Shown here in pieces: positions 34,264 to 43,327 of a stretch of DNA of 64,000 nucleotides. Position numbers and translations under genes: made by a program. Position 1 is the first letter of the stretch; the number at the start of each line of letters is the position of its first letter. Source of the DNA: Solibacillus faecavium (GTDB taxonomy: Bacteria; Bacillota; Bacilli; Bacillales_A; Planococcaceae); assembly GCF_014836905.1 (NCBI RefSeq), contig NZ_JACSPZ010000006.1, positions 1 through 64,000 on the forward strand, given 5' to 3'. Under the pieces are notes generated by a model, which was not told the origin of the DNA, searched no databases, and saw only the letters and a list, made by a program, of their open reading frames with translations.

Positions 34264-35298
34264 TTAAATGTGTGCCATATTGTGGCGAGCATAGGCTAAA
34301 TCCAACAATAGATTTTTTAATATCTCATTGTTTGTCAAAATTTCAAGGTTACGTTGTTTACGGACAGCTCGTTCGCGACGTTGTTCATGAAGTAAAAGCT
34401 CCATTACCGCATTTTGAATAATTGATTGTTTCATTTTCCGACCTAAGCCAATATGGATAAAGCCATTCATTTCACGAGTGAAAGCATAGTTTAGTTCATT
34501 ATCATGTTGAGCGGTTGTAATGCAAGGAATACCGGCTGCTGCAACTTTATATGGTGTATAGTTGGCATTGCAAATAATTAAGTCCGCTTGTGGCATTAGT
34601 TGAAGAAGTGCGTCGGAATTTTGGACAATGACTGTATTTTTTCGGCTTAAAGCCATTAATTTTAAGCTATCCAAGTCATGCTTATAATCATCATCAATGG
34701 CAACGGAAATTTTCAGCGGGATGTGCAACTGTGTTAGGTGACGCAATGTACGGTATGTTAAATTATTGTTATCTCCATCTTCAAAGGCGACAACAATGTG
34801 CGGGAGTTCGCCTTTTATAGTACTGTCAGGTGTTTCGAGAACTTCATATGCAACTTTCTCCAAGTTCGGTGGGACGGCAAATGCATAACTGCCTGCAAGC
34901 TCGTGTACATGTGAATCTTCATGAGATTCGCCAAACAGAGCAACAAGGTGGCAGTCTATCAGCTGTGCGCCAACTCCAAAATCATCAAAGTGAACAATAG
35001 TAGAGCAAAATGGTCTAATCATTTCAACTTGTTCTACTAGAGTATCTTTTCCGTCATGAATAATTAAATGCGGTTCAATTTCACGAATTTTCTTTTTAAG
35101 CTCAGTAAAACGTTCGAAAAGAATAATATTTAAGCCTGTTTGGGCCAATTTATCAATGAGCTGCTGGTTAGTAGTTTTAACGAATAGAATGACACTCTCA
35201 TCCTGCAATAAATTTGCTAATGTTACCGCACGTTCAAAAGGATACGTCCCTTTAATATCGCAATGCTCGATAATCCAGATAATTTTTCTTTTTTGCAC
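34264..35298 (-). CDS. GT-B-like protein (PseG/glycosyltransferase-like), unknown role
   Basis: This protein of about 344 residues has Rossmann-like segments (KRKIIWIIEHCDIKGTYPFERAVTLANLL, IVHFDDFGVGAQ, and a C-terminal QADLIICNANYTPYKVAAAGIPCI). These recall PseG-type nucleotide-sugar hydrolases and GT-B glycosyltransferases. I prefer the GTG at 35298, which follows GAAAGGATGGG, over the ATG at 35370. No other sugar genes are adjacent. The family call is tentative. Confidence 0.55.
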   Translation of the reverse strand: MQKRKIIWIIEHCDIKGTYPFERAVTLANLLQDESVILFVKTTNQQLIDKLAQTGLNIILFERFTELKKKIREIEPHLIIHDGKDTLVEQVEMIRPFCSTIVHFDDFGVGAQLIDCHLVALFGESHEDSHVHELAGSYAFAVPPNLEKVAYEVLETPDSTIKGELPHIVVAFEDGDNNNLTYRTLRHLTQLHIPLKISVAIDDDYKHDLDSLKLMALSRKNTVIVQNSDALLQLMPQADLIICNANYTPYKVAAAGIPCITTAQHDNELNYAFTREMNGFIHIGLGRKMKQSIIQNAVMELLLHEQRRERAVRKQRNLEILTNNEILKNLLLDLAYARHNMAHI

Positions 35299-35398
35299 GT
35301 ATATCCCATCCTTTCCACTATCTCTATAAAATATGGTGGAATAACCGAAATTATGAATGAGAGAGTACATACATTAAATCGTAGAAAAGAGGAAAGAT

Positions 35399-36205
35399 AT
35401 GAAAGTAATGCGTTCAGCTTTAGTTGTAGGTGCAACAGGATTAGTTGGGTCTGCACTCGTTAAGCTACTGTGTGAAAGTGATGAATACGCGGCAGTAAAT
35501 GTCCTTTCGAGAAGACCGCTTGATTTTTCCCATCCAAAATTAGATGTAAAAATTTGTGAATTTGATCAAATTGATGAGTGTGATTTTGAGTTTGCGCATG
35601 AAGTGTTTTGCTGCTTAGGAACAACGATGAAAAAGGCAGGGTCAAAAGAGCAGTTTGAAAAGGTTGATTTTGAATATCCATTGACAGTTGCCGCACTTGC
35701 TAAAAATAAGGGAGTCGGTCATTTTATCGTTATTTCGGCAATGGGTGCAAACGAAAAAGCGTTCGCATATTATAGTCGAGTAAAAGGGAATTTAGAGAGG
35801 GAATTGATTAATATGGACTTCCCGAAACTATCCATTGTGCGCCCCTCATTAATAACAGGGAACCGTCCGGAGTTTCGGTTAGGAGAAACGGTGGGGGAAA
35901 AGCTATTAAAAGTGCTCAATCCTTTACTGGTGGGTCCGATGAAAAAGGTGCGTTCAATCCCTGCAAAGCAAATTGCTAAAGCTATGAAAGTCATCGCGCT
36001 GCATGGTAAAAAGGAAAAAGTAGCTATTTATTTATCAGATGAGCTGTTGGAATTGGAAATGCCGATGAATGTAGAAAAAGCCTCGTTTGTAGACGAGGAA
36101 GTAACCTTCAATTGGAAGAAATTCAACGAAGAAGAGTTACCACCTGCAGATAAAGATACTGAAATGGATCGCAGTAAATTAAAGGTAGCGGACAAAGAAA
36201 AATAG
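35399..36205 (+). CDS. NAD(P)-binding short-chain oxidoreductase (TIP30-like)
   Basis: This 268-residue protein has an N-terminal nucleotide-binding motif VGATGLVGSALVKLL, FCCLGTTMKKAGS and a YxxxK-like YSRVKGNLE. That pattern is typical of atypical SDRs related to HTATIP2/TIP30 and YwnB-like proteins. The tail (about 235-268) is rich in charged residues. GAGGAAAG precedes the start. The substrate is unknown. Confidence 0.82.
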   Translation: MKVMRSALVVGATGLVGSALVKLLCESDEYAAVNVLSRRPLDFSHPKLDVKICEFDQIDECDFEFAHEVFCCLGTTMKKAGSKEQFEKVDFEYPLTVAALAKNKGVGHFIVISAMGANEKAFAYYSRVKGNLERELINMDFPKLSIVRPSLITGNRPEFRLGETVGEKLLKVLNPLLVGPMKKVRSIPAKQIAKAMKVIALHGKKEKVAIYLSDELLELEMPMNVEKASFVDEEVTFNWKKFNEEELPPADKDTEMDRSKLKVADKEK

Positions 36206-36247
36206 CATTTCTATTCCGACATAACAATGTCAGACAAAAGACTGAAA

Positions 36248-36276
36248 TTGATCTTTCATAAGCAACTACCTATTAT
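36248..36276 (+). promoter_or_regulatory. Candidate sigma-A promoter for FMN reductase gene
   Basis: TTGATC, 17 bases, TATTAT, about 57 bases ahead of the start codon. Confidence 0.4.
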
Positions 36277-36332
36277 CAATATAAGTTATTCTGATACAAT
36301 ATGAGTACAACGAGTTACATGGAGGAACAATT

Positions 36333-36887
36333 ATGAAAATATTACTTGTCGACGGCACCATATTTGGCCGTAAAACCGGCGTTCTTTTGGAGCAAGTTCA
36401 ACAATATATCGAAGCGTTTAACCCTTCACTGGAGCTGGAGATATTATATTTCTCAAAATTAAAGCATCAAATTTTAGATGGCAGTCCGCTTAACGACGAT
36501 ATGAAAATGATGATTCAAAAATTTGAAGAAGCTGATGCTTATATATTTGCTTCACCGATTTTTCAGGCATCTATTCCTGGTGTATTGAAAAATGCGTTTG
36601 ATATGATTCCACCCAAAGCAATGCGCTACAAGCCAGCAGCGATTATCGGCAATGGCGGTACGTATCAGCACCATTTAGTATTAGAAAACCAATTACGTCC
36701 GATTTTGGACTATTTCAGATGCCTAGTTACACCAAACTATGTATATACTCATGCTGATCACTTTGATAAGGACAATAAAATTATCGATGAAGATGTGCAC
36801 AACCGTCTTCGTGAATTAGCACGTGTCTTCGTTCAATATTGTGAAATGACGAAAACATTGTCAAAACAGCCAGTAGATATTCAGTAA
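36333..36887 (+). CDS. NADPH-dependent FMN reductase
   Basis: This 184-residue flavodoxin-fold protein has ILLVDGTIFGRKTG at the phosphate loop and ADAYIFASPIFQASIPGVLKNAFDMI, the family signature. It may reduce flavins or quinones. TGGAGG precedes the ATG, and it is monocistronic with a terminator. Confidence 0.85.
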   Translation: MKILLVDGTIFGRKTGVLLEQVQQYIEAFNPSLELEILYFSKLKHQILDGSPLNDDMKMMIQKFEEADAYIFASPIFQASIPGVLKNAFDMIPPKAMRYKPAAIIGNGGTYQHHLVLENQLRPILDYFRCLVTPNYVYTHADHFDKDNKIIDEDVHNRLRELARVFVQYCEMTKTLSKQPVDIQ

Positions 36888-36930
36888 AAAAAGTGAAGCG
36901 TCCCGCAAATGGATGCTTCACTTTTTTTGT
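36885..36930 (+). terminator. Terminator of FMN reductase gene
   Basis: AAAAAGTGAAGCGTCC pairs with GGATGCTTCACTTTTT (one G-U) and runs into a T tract. Confidence 0.88.
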
Positions 36931-37101
36931 TTAGCTTGTCATCTGCCGTATTGGGTATATCATCTTTAGTTGTATTCTAAATAATGGAAAATAATACATC
37001 CTTCAGATTGAATCTCATGTGATTTTGTTGTAGCATGAATATTCATCTGAAAATAAGTAAGTAAAATTTTTACTTTTGGAGCATTTGGAGGCGAACAGAA
37101 G

Positions 37102-39294
37102 ATGGAACAAACGATTTGGCAAAAGGAAGAGGCGCATTTAAAGCAAATTAGTGCGCTGTTAAAACAACAAATCGAAGTGCAAACAAACCATTTAAAAAAG
37201 CAAAAAGGCGACATTGTCGAGGAACGTACACAAGCCTCTTCAGAATTTAATGACATTTCAGGGGAAAGTGCCATCCAGTTTTCACAAATGCTACAGACGA
37301 TGCAATTACGTGAACGAGAATATGTACAGCAAAGTGAACAACTTGCCAAGATGCAAATTTTATATAAAAGTCCTTATTTCGGACGCATATCACTCGAAAA
37401 TGAACAAGGTGACCGCGAGCATTTATATATTGGACTATCGACTTTTAGGGAGCCAGTAACGGATGATGTTCTAATTTATGATTGGCGTGCACCGATTTCG
37501 AGTCTTTTTTATGAAAACAAAGTTGGACAGGCACGCTATCAAATTCCGGACGGTGAATATATTTCTGTAACGATTCAAGGACGCCGCCAATACAAAGTGA
37601 AATATGATGAGTTGCTGCAGGTATTGGATGCGGATATTTATGTAGGAGATGAAGTACTGCAAAGCCTTTTATCCGATACTGCAAAGGAAAAGATGAAGTC
37701 GATCGTTGCTACCATACAAAGTGACCAAAATATCGTCATTCGTTCTTCAAATAAAGACAATCTCATTGTACTAGGACCACCCGGTAGTGGGAAAACGTCA
37801 GTAGCAATGCAGCGAATTGCCTTTTTGCTCTATGAATATCGTCAGACAATGAATGCGCGCAGCATTTTACTCATTTCACCATCGGATTTATTTAATGACT
37901 ATATTTCAAATGTTTTGCCGGAGCTCGGTGAAGAAAATGTACAGCATACAACATATTATCGTTTATTGCGCGATTTAAAATTAACACATTACAAAGCGGA
38001 AACAAGCTACGAAAACATTGAGCGGCTTCAACTTGCGACCGATGAAGGGCGTGAACATTATGCATTTAAGGGATCCCATAATTATGTAAAACAACTGCTC
38101 AATTATATTGCGAGCATAAAAAAGGCGGGCATGCCATTTTATAACTTAAAGGTAGAAGGGAAATTATTCGTTTCAGCAAAAAAGCTAACCGAATTGTTTT
38201 ATGAGAAATACGGTGCACTGGACATCGATTTTCGCCTAAAAAAAATTCGTAATGTTCTATTGGAAAAAGTGGGGCAGCAAAAATCGAAGGACCGTAAAGT
38301 ATTGATGAAAGAACTAAAGGCTGTAAATGCTTACATCGGAACGGATAAGGAAATTGAACAGCAAGTAAATGAAAAGCTGCAAAAAAGATATGGAAAGCTA
38401 GAAAGTACAATCCAGCAACTCGGTTTCGTTAACATCAATAAAATGTATATTAATTCACTCGGATTCGAAAAAGATGATTTATTTATGCAGGCGATTCAAG
38501 AGGCAACTACTGAAACATTAAAAAATCGCATATTGTATTATGAAGATTTAGCGCCAATTATGTACTTGCAGGCAATTGTCAAAGGCTTGTATGCCAATAA
38601 TACAATCAAACATATCGTTATTGATGAAATTCAGGATTATTCTTATTTACAGCTCTTAACAATTAAAGCGATGCATCCGAAAGCCCATTACACATTGCTG
38701 GGCGACAAAAATCAACTCGTGCATCCACAAATGAAGGATTCACTGGCTGGTCCATTGGCAAAGCATTTCAAAGTAGTCGAGCTGAATAAATCCTATCGCT
38801 CAACAAATGAGATTACCGATTTTATGAGTGCCATATTGAACAATACGACGACACAATCGCTCGGTGTATCAGGGGAGAAGCCGCAAGTTATTGAGACTGT
38901 GACTGTAACTGATACGCTTGCCCAACTCGTAAAAGTACAATTTAAAGAGCAGGACAGCTTTGTCATATTATGCAAAAATAAGTTAGCCTGTGAGCAGTTA
39001 TATCATGAATTAAAGCCACTCGTACCACAATTGCAGCTCGTAACGGAGGAGCAAAAGGTATATATGAAGGGCATTTTAATTATGCCGGGCTATATGGCGA
39101 AGGGATTTGAATTTACGACAGTGGTTGTAGCGGATGCGAATGCTGGGGTCTATACCGAAAAGATGGATGCTTATTTACTTTATACAATGGCTTCGCGTGC
39201 TACACGCCAATTATTTTTTGTGACAGGTGGAACTTTACCAAAAGCCCTTGCACACATTGGCGAACAGTATTATCGTAAAGAGGAGAACATTTAG
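37102..39294 (+). CDS. helD: RNA polymerase recycling helicase HelD
   Basis: This 730-residue UvrD-like protein has an N-terminal coiled coil (about 1-90), the DWRAPISSLFYE motif (127-138), Walker A GPPGSGKT (225-232), Walker B VIDEIQDYS, and C-terminal helicase motifs (YRSTNEI, MPGYMAKGFEFTTVVVADA, YTMASRATRQLFFV). HelD removes stalled RNA polymerase from DNA. The length is close to the Bacillus protein (about 770). Confidence 0.93.
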   Translation: MEQTIWQKEEAHLKQISALLKQQIEVQTNHLKKQKGDIVEERTQASSEFNDISGESAIQFSQMLQTMQLREREYVQQSEQLAKMQILYKSPYFGRISLENEQGDREHLYIGLSTFREPVTDDVLIYDWRAPISSLFYENKVGQARYQIPDGEYISVTIQGRRQYKVKYDELLQVLDADIYVGDEVLQSLLSDTAKEKMKSIVATIQSDQNIVIRSSNKDNLIVLGPPGSGKTSVAMQRIAFLLYEYRQTMNARSILLISPSDLFNDYISNVLPELGEENVQHTTYYRLLRDLKLTHYKAETSYENIERLQLATDEGREHYAFKGSHNYVKQLLNYIASIKKAGMPFYNLKVEGKLFVSAKKLTELFYEKYGALDIDFRLKKIRNVLLEKVGQQKSKDRKVLMKELKAVNAYIGTDKEIEQQVNEKLQKRYGKLESTIQQLGFVNINKMYINSLGFEKDDLFMQAIQEATTETLKNRILYYEDLAPIMYLQAIVKGLYANNTIKHIVIDEIQDYSYLQLLTIKAMHPKAHYTLLGDKNQLVHPQMKDSLAGPLAKHFKVVELNKSYRSTNEITDFMSAILNNTTTQSLGVSGEKPQVIETVTVTDTLAQLVKVQFKEQDSFVILCKNKLACEQLYHELKPLVPQLQLVTEEQKVYMKGILIMPGYMAKGFEFTTVVVADANAGVYTEKMDAYLLYTMASRATRQLFFVTGGTLPKALAHIGEQYYRKEENI

Positions 39295-39344
39295 GCGTAC
39301 TTTTTCGTCTAACAGAAGATAACAACATTTTTTAGGAGATACAA

Positions 39345-40160
39345 ATGGAAAACTTTGATTTGATTTTAGTTTTAAAGCACTTTATTATCGGATTGGTGCA
39401 AGGTTTAACAGAACCAATTCCAGTTTCATCCAGTGGTCATGTAATGATTGCCAGTGAAATTTTAGGGATGGGTGAGCAAGGTTTTATGTTCGCCATTTTA
39501 ACGAATACTGCATCATTAATCGCTATTATGTTCATTTTTCGTGAAGATATTATTCGATTGCTTACTGGATTTTTACTGTTTATTAAAACACGTGATGCTA
39601 GGTACCGTGCAGACTTTAACTTTGCGATATACGTTATAATCGGCTCTATTCCAGCCGGTGTCTTAGGTGTATTGCTTAGTGATGTAATTGCAGATAATGT
39701 AAGCATGACAATCATTGCCATCATGTTATTTGTTACAGGGATTGCCTTATGGCTAATTCGTAATTTGCGTGGTACAAAACGTGACGGAGATCTAACAACT
39801 AAAGATGCGTTTTTAGTTGGCTTAGGGCAAGCGGTTGCATTAACACCGGGTATTAGCCGATCAGGTGCGACAATTATATCTGCCATTGCAGTTGGTATGA
39901 ACCAAGAGACAGCTTTACGATTCTCGTTCATGCTGTATATTCCGGTAAGTTTAGGTGGAGTAGTATTAGGCTATTCGGATTTCTTAGATGAGCCAAATAA
40001 AATGGACTTAGCCATTCCCTACACAGTAACGTTCCTTGCAACGTTATTTATGACATACTTTGCTATGCGTTGGTTTATGGGAATCATGAAAAATGGTAAG
40101 TTACATTATTTCGCTTATTACTGTTTCTTAGTTGGTACTTTATTGTTAATTTTCTATTAG
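39345..40160 (+). CDS. uppP: Undecaprenyl-diphosphate phosphatase
   Basis: This 271-residue membrane protein has the BacA/UppP motifs GLTEPIPVSSSGH (20-32; canonical GLTEFLPISSSGH) and PGISRSGAT, with about eight hydrophobic segments. It releases undecaprenyl phosphate for cell-wall synthesis; high dosage gives bacitracin tolerance. The Phe-to-Pro change after the catalytic glutamate suggests a divergent paralogue. It follows helD by 50 bases. Confidence 0.92.
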   Translation: MENFDLILVLKHFIIGLVQGLTEPIPVSSSGHVMIASEILGMGEQGFMFAILTNTASLIAIMFIFREDIIRLLTGFLLFIKTRDARYRADFNFAIYVIIGSIPAGVLGVLLSDVIADNVSMTIIAIMLFVTGIALWLIRNLRGTKRDGDLTTKDAFLVGLGQAVALTPGISRSGATIISAIAVGMNQETALRFSFMLYIPVSLGGVVLGYSDFLDEPNKMDLAIPYTVTFLATLFMTYFAMRWFMGIMKNGKLHYFAYYCFLVGTLLLIFY

Positions 40161-40168
40161 TTATGTGA

Positions 40169-40206
40169 GGCGCGTTTCGAAAGGGCATTTCGGAACGTGC
40201 TTTTCT
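40169..40206 (+). terminator. Terminator of uppP
   Basis: GCGCGTTTCGAAA pairs with TTTCGGAACGTGC (two G-U), followed by TTTTCTTTTT. Confidence 0.8.
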
Positions 40207-40232
40207 TTTTAGGGGCTTTAATATATTGCATA

Positions 40233-40261
40233 TTGACAAAGTATGCAAACTTTTATTTAAT
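40233..40261 (+). promoter_or_regulatory. Sigma-A promoter of the MarR-MFS operon
   Basis: Perfect TTGACA (40233-40238), 17-base spacer, TTTAAT (40256-40261). Confidence 0.75.
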
Positions 40262-40283
40262 TAGTTAGTCTAACTAACTAATT
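40259..40283. promoter_or_regulatory. MarR-type operator overlapping the -10 region
   Basis: AATTAGTTAG-TCTAA-CTAACTAATT is a perfect 10-bp inverted repeat with an internal second register (TTAGTTA/TAACTAA). It covers the -10 end and the start site, so binding by the MarR protein would repress its own operon. Confidence 0.7.
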
Positions 40284-40302
40284 TCGGAGGTGAAGAAGTG
40301 AC

Positions 40303-40719
40303 ATGACATTCTTTTTACAAATACATCGTTTTCATAAACGTTATACTACACATTTAACTACTATATTGGCTCCACACGAATTATCGAATGCTAACTGGTC
40401 GCTTTTACATTATTTAATGGAACATGGTTTAACGACAACAAGTCAAATAGCAAAATACTGGGATGTGGAAAAACCAACTGTATCAGCAAATGTCAAAACG
40501 TTAACCCAGCGTGGACTAATCCAAATAAAATACGGGGAAGACAAGCGTGAAAAATATTTGAGTTTGACAGAAAGCGGAGAAGATTTGTATGGAATCATTT
40601 TTCCGGAAATTAAATTACTGCAGCAGCGATTATTAAGTACGTTAACAGAAGAACAACAAAAAAAATTTCAGCAAGCCTTAAATGAAATGGAACAATTATT
40701 GAAAGAAGGATTAACATGA
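40303..40719 (+). CDS. MarR-family repressor
   Basis: This 138-residue protein has a winged helix-turn-helix (about 40-105; TTSQIAKYWDVEKPTVSANVKTLTQRGLIQIK, wing GEDKREKYLSLTESG). It is translationally coupled to the MFS gene by a four-base ATGA overlap. With the palindrome over its promoter this is a standard ligand-controlled efflux cassette. Confidence 0.9.
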   Translation: MTFFLQIHRFHKRYTTHLTTILAPHELSNANWSLLHYLMEHGLTTTSQIAKYWDVEKPTVSANVKTLTQRGLIQIKYGEDKREKYLSLTESGEDLYGIIFPEIKLLQQRLLSTLTEEQQKKFQQALNEMEQLLKEGLT

Positions 40720-41903
40720 ATGAAGTAAAAGAGCCTATATGGACAAAGGATTTTATTGTTGTATCAATCATTAATTTCATGTCTATTTTAATATTTTTCC
40801 TTTTAATGGTAACGATCTCTAGCTATGCAGTAGAAACATATCATGTATCAACAAGTATTGCAGGTCTTGTATCGAGCATCTTCATTATAGGAACATTAAT
40901 GGGTCGATTAGGAGCAGGGCGATTGATTGGAAATAGCGGTCCGCAAAAAGTACTGTTGACTGGTTTAATTGTATTTTTTATTACGACAACCCTTTATTTA
41001 TTTGAGTGGGGGGTTACGTATTTATTGGTAATCCGTTTATTACAAGGGGTCGCAGTCGGCACAATTGGTACGGCAACAGGGACAATTGTTGCCACGATTT
41101 TACCTGCAGCACGTAAGGGAGAGGGAATCGGCTACTTTAGCTTAAGTGCTGTTTTGGCAACAGCAATAGGGCCCTTTGTAGGGATGTTTATGATGAGACT
41201 TGAAAATGGCTTTGATGTAATTTTCTATACAAATACTGTATTATCATTACTTTTATTAATTGCCTCATTATTTGTTAAAGTATCAATAACTCAAAAAAAT
41301 ATTAATTCAGAGCATCAATCAAAAAAATTATCACTACTTGAAAAATTTATCGAACCGAAAGCATTGCCGATTTCATTTGTTGCGTTACTAATCGGTTTTG
41401 CCTATTCAGGTGTTATGTCGTTTTTAACGTTTTATGCAAGGGAAATCAATTTAGTAGAAGCTTCAAGCTACTTCTTTTTAGCATATGCCTTTATCATTAT
41501 ATTTTCACGCCCTTACACAGGGAAATTAATGGATTTACGTGGACCAAATATTATTGTGTACCCATGTCTCGTTATTTTTGCAGTCGGTATGCTGCTCTTT
41601 AGTCAAGCTTCAGCAAGCTGGATGTTACTTGTTGCTGCTGCCTTGATCGGACTTGGTTACGGGAACTTTAATTCAATTGCCCAAACAATTGCTGTTAAAG
41701 TGACTGAACCACATCGTTTTGGTTTAGCCACATCGACTTACTTTATTTTGTATGATTTAGGTTTAGGTATTGGACCGTTTATTCTAGGGATGGTAGAGCC
41801 GCATACAACTTACCGTGTGATATTTGCATCCATGATTCCGCTTATTTTAATCTGTATTCCACTTTATTATTTTTTAGTAGGAAGAAAAACGAAAACGGTG
41901 TAA
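40716..41903 (+). CDS. MFS transporter, probable drug/metabolite exporter
   Basis: This 395-residue protein has 12 hydrophobic segments, the loop GRLGAGRLIGNSGPQKVLL, and RLLQGVAVGTIGTATGTIVATILP similar to antiporter motif C regions. It resembles the YfcJ/YwfA-like arabinose-type MFS exporters. Efflux of the MarR ligand is inferred. Confidence 0.88.
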   Translation: MNEVKEPIWTKDFIVVSIINFMSILIFFLLMVTISSYAVETYHVSTSIAGLVSSIFIIGTLMGRLGAGRLIGNSGPQKVLLTGLIVFFITTTLYLFEWGVTYLLVIRLLQGVAVGTIGTATGTIVATILPAARKGEGIGYFSLSAVLATAIGPFVGMFMMRLENGFDVIFYTNTVLSLLLLIASLFVKVSITQKNINSEHQSKKLSLLEKFIEPKALPISFVALLIGFAYSGVMSFLTFYAREINLVEASSYFFLAYAFIIIFSRPYTGKLMDLRGPNIIVYPCLVIFAVGMLLFSQASASWMLLVAAALIGLGYGNFNSIAQTIAVKVTEPHRFGLATSTYFILYDLGLGIGPFILGMVEPHTTYRVIFASMIPLILICIPLYYFLVGRKTKTV

Positions 41904-41932
41904 TTGACACATCCATGTCATAAATAAACTAG

Positions 41933-41971
41933 CAATAGGTAGGCATTTTCTTAATTGATACTTACCTATTG
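41933..41971 (+). terminator. Possible terminator after the MFS gene
   Basis: CAATAGGTA pairs with TACCTATTG across a 21-base loop; the T tract is poor, so termination is uncertain. Confidence 0.4.
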
Positions 41972-42031
41972 TATATTGATTAGAAAAGTGCTAAAATTTT
42001 GAAAATTCCAAGTGAAAGAAGAGAAACATCA

Positions 42032-43198
42032 ATGCAGTATTCTGATAGTATATTAAACACACCATCATCATTTATCCGTAATATTTTAAAAGTAACGGAC
42101 TCAGCGGATGTCATTTCATTTGCCGGGGGATTGCCAAATCCGATTTCCTTTCCAATCGGGCAGTTGAAAGAATCTGTTAATCATGCGATTGATGAAAGTG
42201 GTGCGAAGGTTTTCCAATATTCCACGACTCAAGGGTATTTACCACTACGTCAGTATATTGCAGAAAAACATAACAAAAAGCAGCCCGGTCTGGATTATAC
42301 AGCTGATGATGTACTGATCACAACTGGATCACAGCAGGCGCTGGAGCTTATTTCGAAAGTACTTTTAAATAAAGGCGATGGCGTTATTATAGAAGAGCCG
42401 GGATACTTAGGGGCAATTCAGGCATTTACACTACGCGAACCGACTTTCCACGGTGTCACTTTGGAAACGGAAGGTATAAATATAGCAGAATTGAAAGAAG
42501 CACTGAAAAAACGTAATGTCAAAATGGTTTATACAGTACCCAATTTCCAAAATCCAACCGGTTTAACTTATACACAGAAGCGCCGGGAAGAAGTTTATGA
42601 AGCGGTAAAAAATGAAGATATCATTTTCATTGAGGACGATCCATATGGCGAGCTGCGTTTTACAGGAGAGCATTTACCCTATATTGCAGCAGGTAAGATG
42701 GAAAATAGCGTCCTATTAGGTTCTTTTTCAAAAACAGTTGCACCAGGTATGCGCCTAGGCTATATACTTACGAAAAACCATGAATTTCTAAGTCATGTTG
42801 AAACGGCAAAGCAAGCATCGGACTTGCATACGAATATTTTTGCGCAGTACACGTTGCATCATTATTTAACGAATAATGCCTATGAGAAGCATGTTGAAAA
42901 AATAATTGCTCTCTATAAGGAGCAATCAAATGCGATGTTGACCGCAATAGAAAAATATTTCCCGCCATACGTTTCCTATACAAAACCTGAAGGCGGCATG
43001 TTTATTTGGGTAACGTTGCCAGAAGGGGTAAATGCCCTTGAAAAATTCCATGAAGCAATGGATCAAAAAGTGGCCTTTGTACCGGGCAATCCATTTTACA
43101 CATCGAAAAAGGAAGTAAACACGATGCGCCTTAACTATACAAACGCTACCCCAGAAATTATTGAAGAAGGCATTAAACGATTAGGGCAAATTTTATAA
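42032..43198 (+). CDS. PLP-dependent aminotransferase (2-aminoadipate/LysN-like)
   Basis: This 388-residue fold-type I aminotransferase has ISFAGGLPNPISFP near the N-terminus, TTGSQQALELISK, YTVPNFQNPTG, IIFIEDDPYGELRF and the Schiff-base lysine in LGSFSKTVAPGMRLGY. It resembles the free-standing MocR-like/LysN group. A TTG at 41999 would add 11 residues; the ATG at 42032 starts in register with homologues. Neither has a strong ribosome site. Confidence 0.85.
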   Translation: MQYSDSILNTPSSFIRNILKVTDSADVISFAGGLPNPISFPIGQLKESVNHAIDESGAKVFQYSTTQGYLPLRQYIAEKHNKKQPGLDYTADDVLITTGSQQALELISKVLLNKGDGVIIEEPGYLGAIQAFTLREPTFHGVTLETEGINIAELKEALKKRNVKMVYTVPNFQNPTGLTYTQKRREEVYEAVKNEDIIFIEDDPYGELRFTGEHLPYIAAGKMENSVLLGSFSKTVAPGMRLGYILTKNHEFLSHVETAKQASDLHTNIFAQYTLHHYLTNNAYEKHVEKIIALYKEQSNAMLTAIEKYFPPYVSYTKPEGGMFIWVTLPEGVNALEKFHEAMDQKVAFVPGNPFYTSKKEVNTMRLNYTNATPEIIEEGIKRLGQIL

Positions 43199-43210
43199 AT
43201 TCATACTTCG

Positions 43211-43249
43211 AAGCTATTGTGTTGATTCATTCAAGCAATAGCTTTTTTA
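43211..43249 (+). terminator. Terminator of the aminotransferase gene
   Basis: AAGCTATTG and CAATAGCTT form a stem with a long loop, followed by TTTTTTAT. Confidence 0.72.
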
Positions 43250-43327
43250 TATAAACCATTTATAGGAAATTTGTGAAATAGTAGTATAATGTTTTATAAA
43301 ATACCCATTTGAACGAGGTGTACGATA

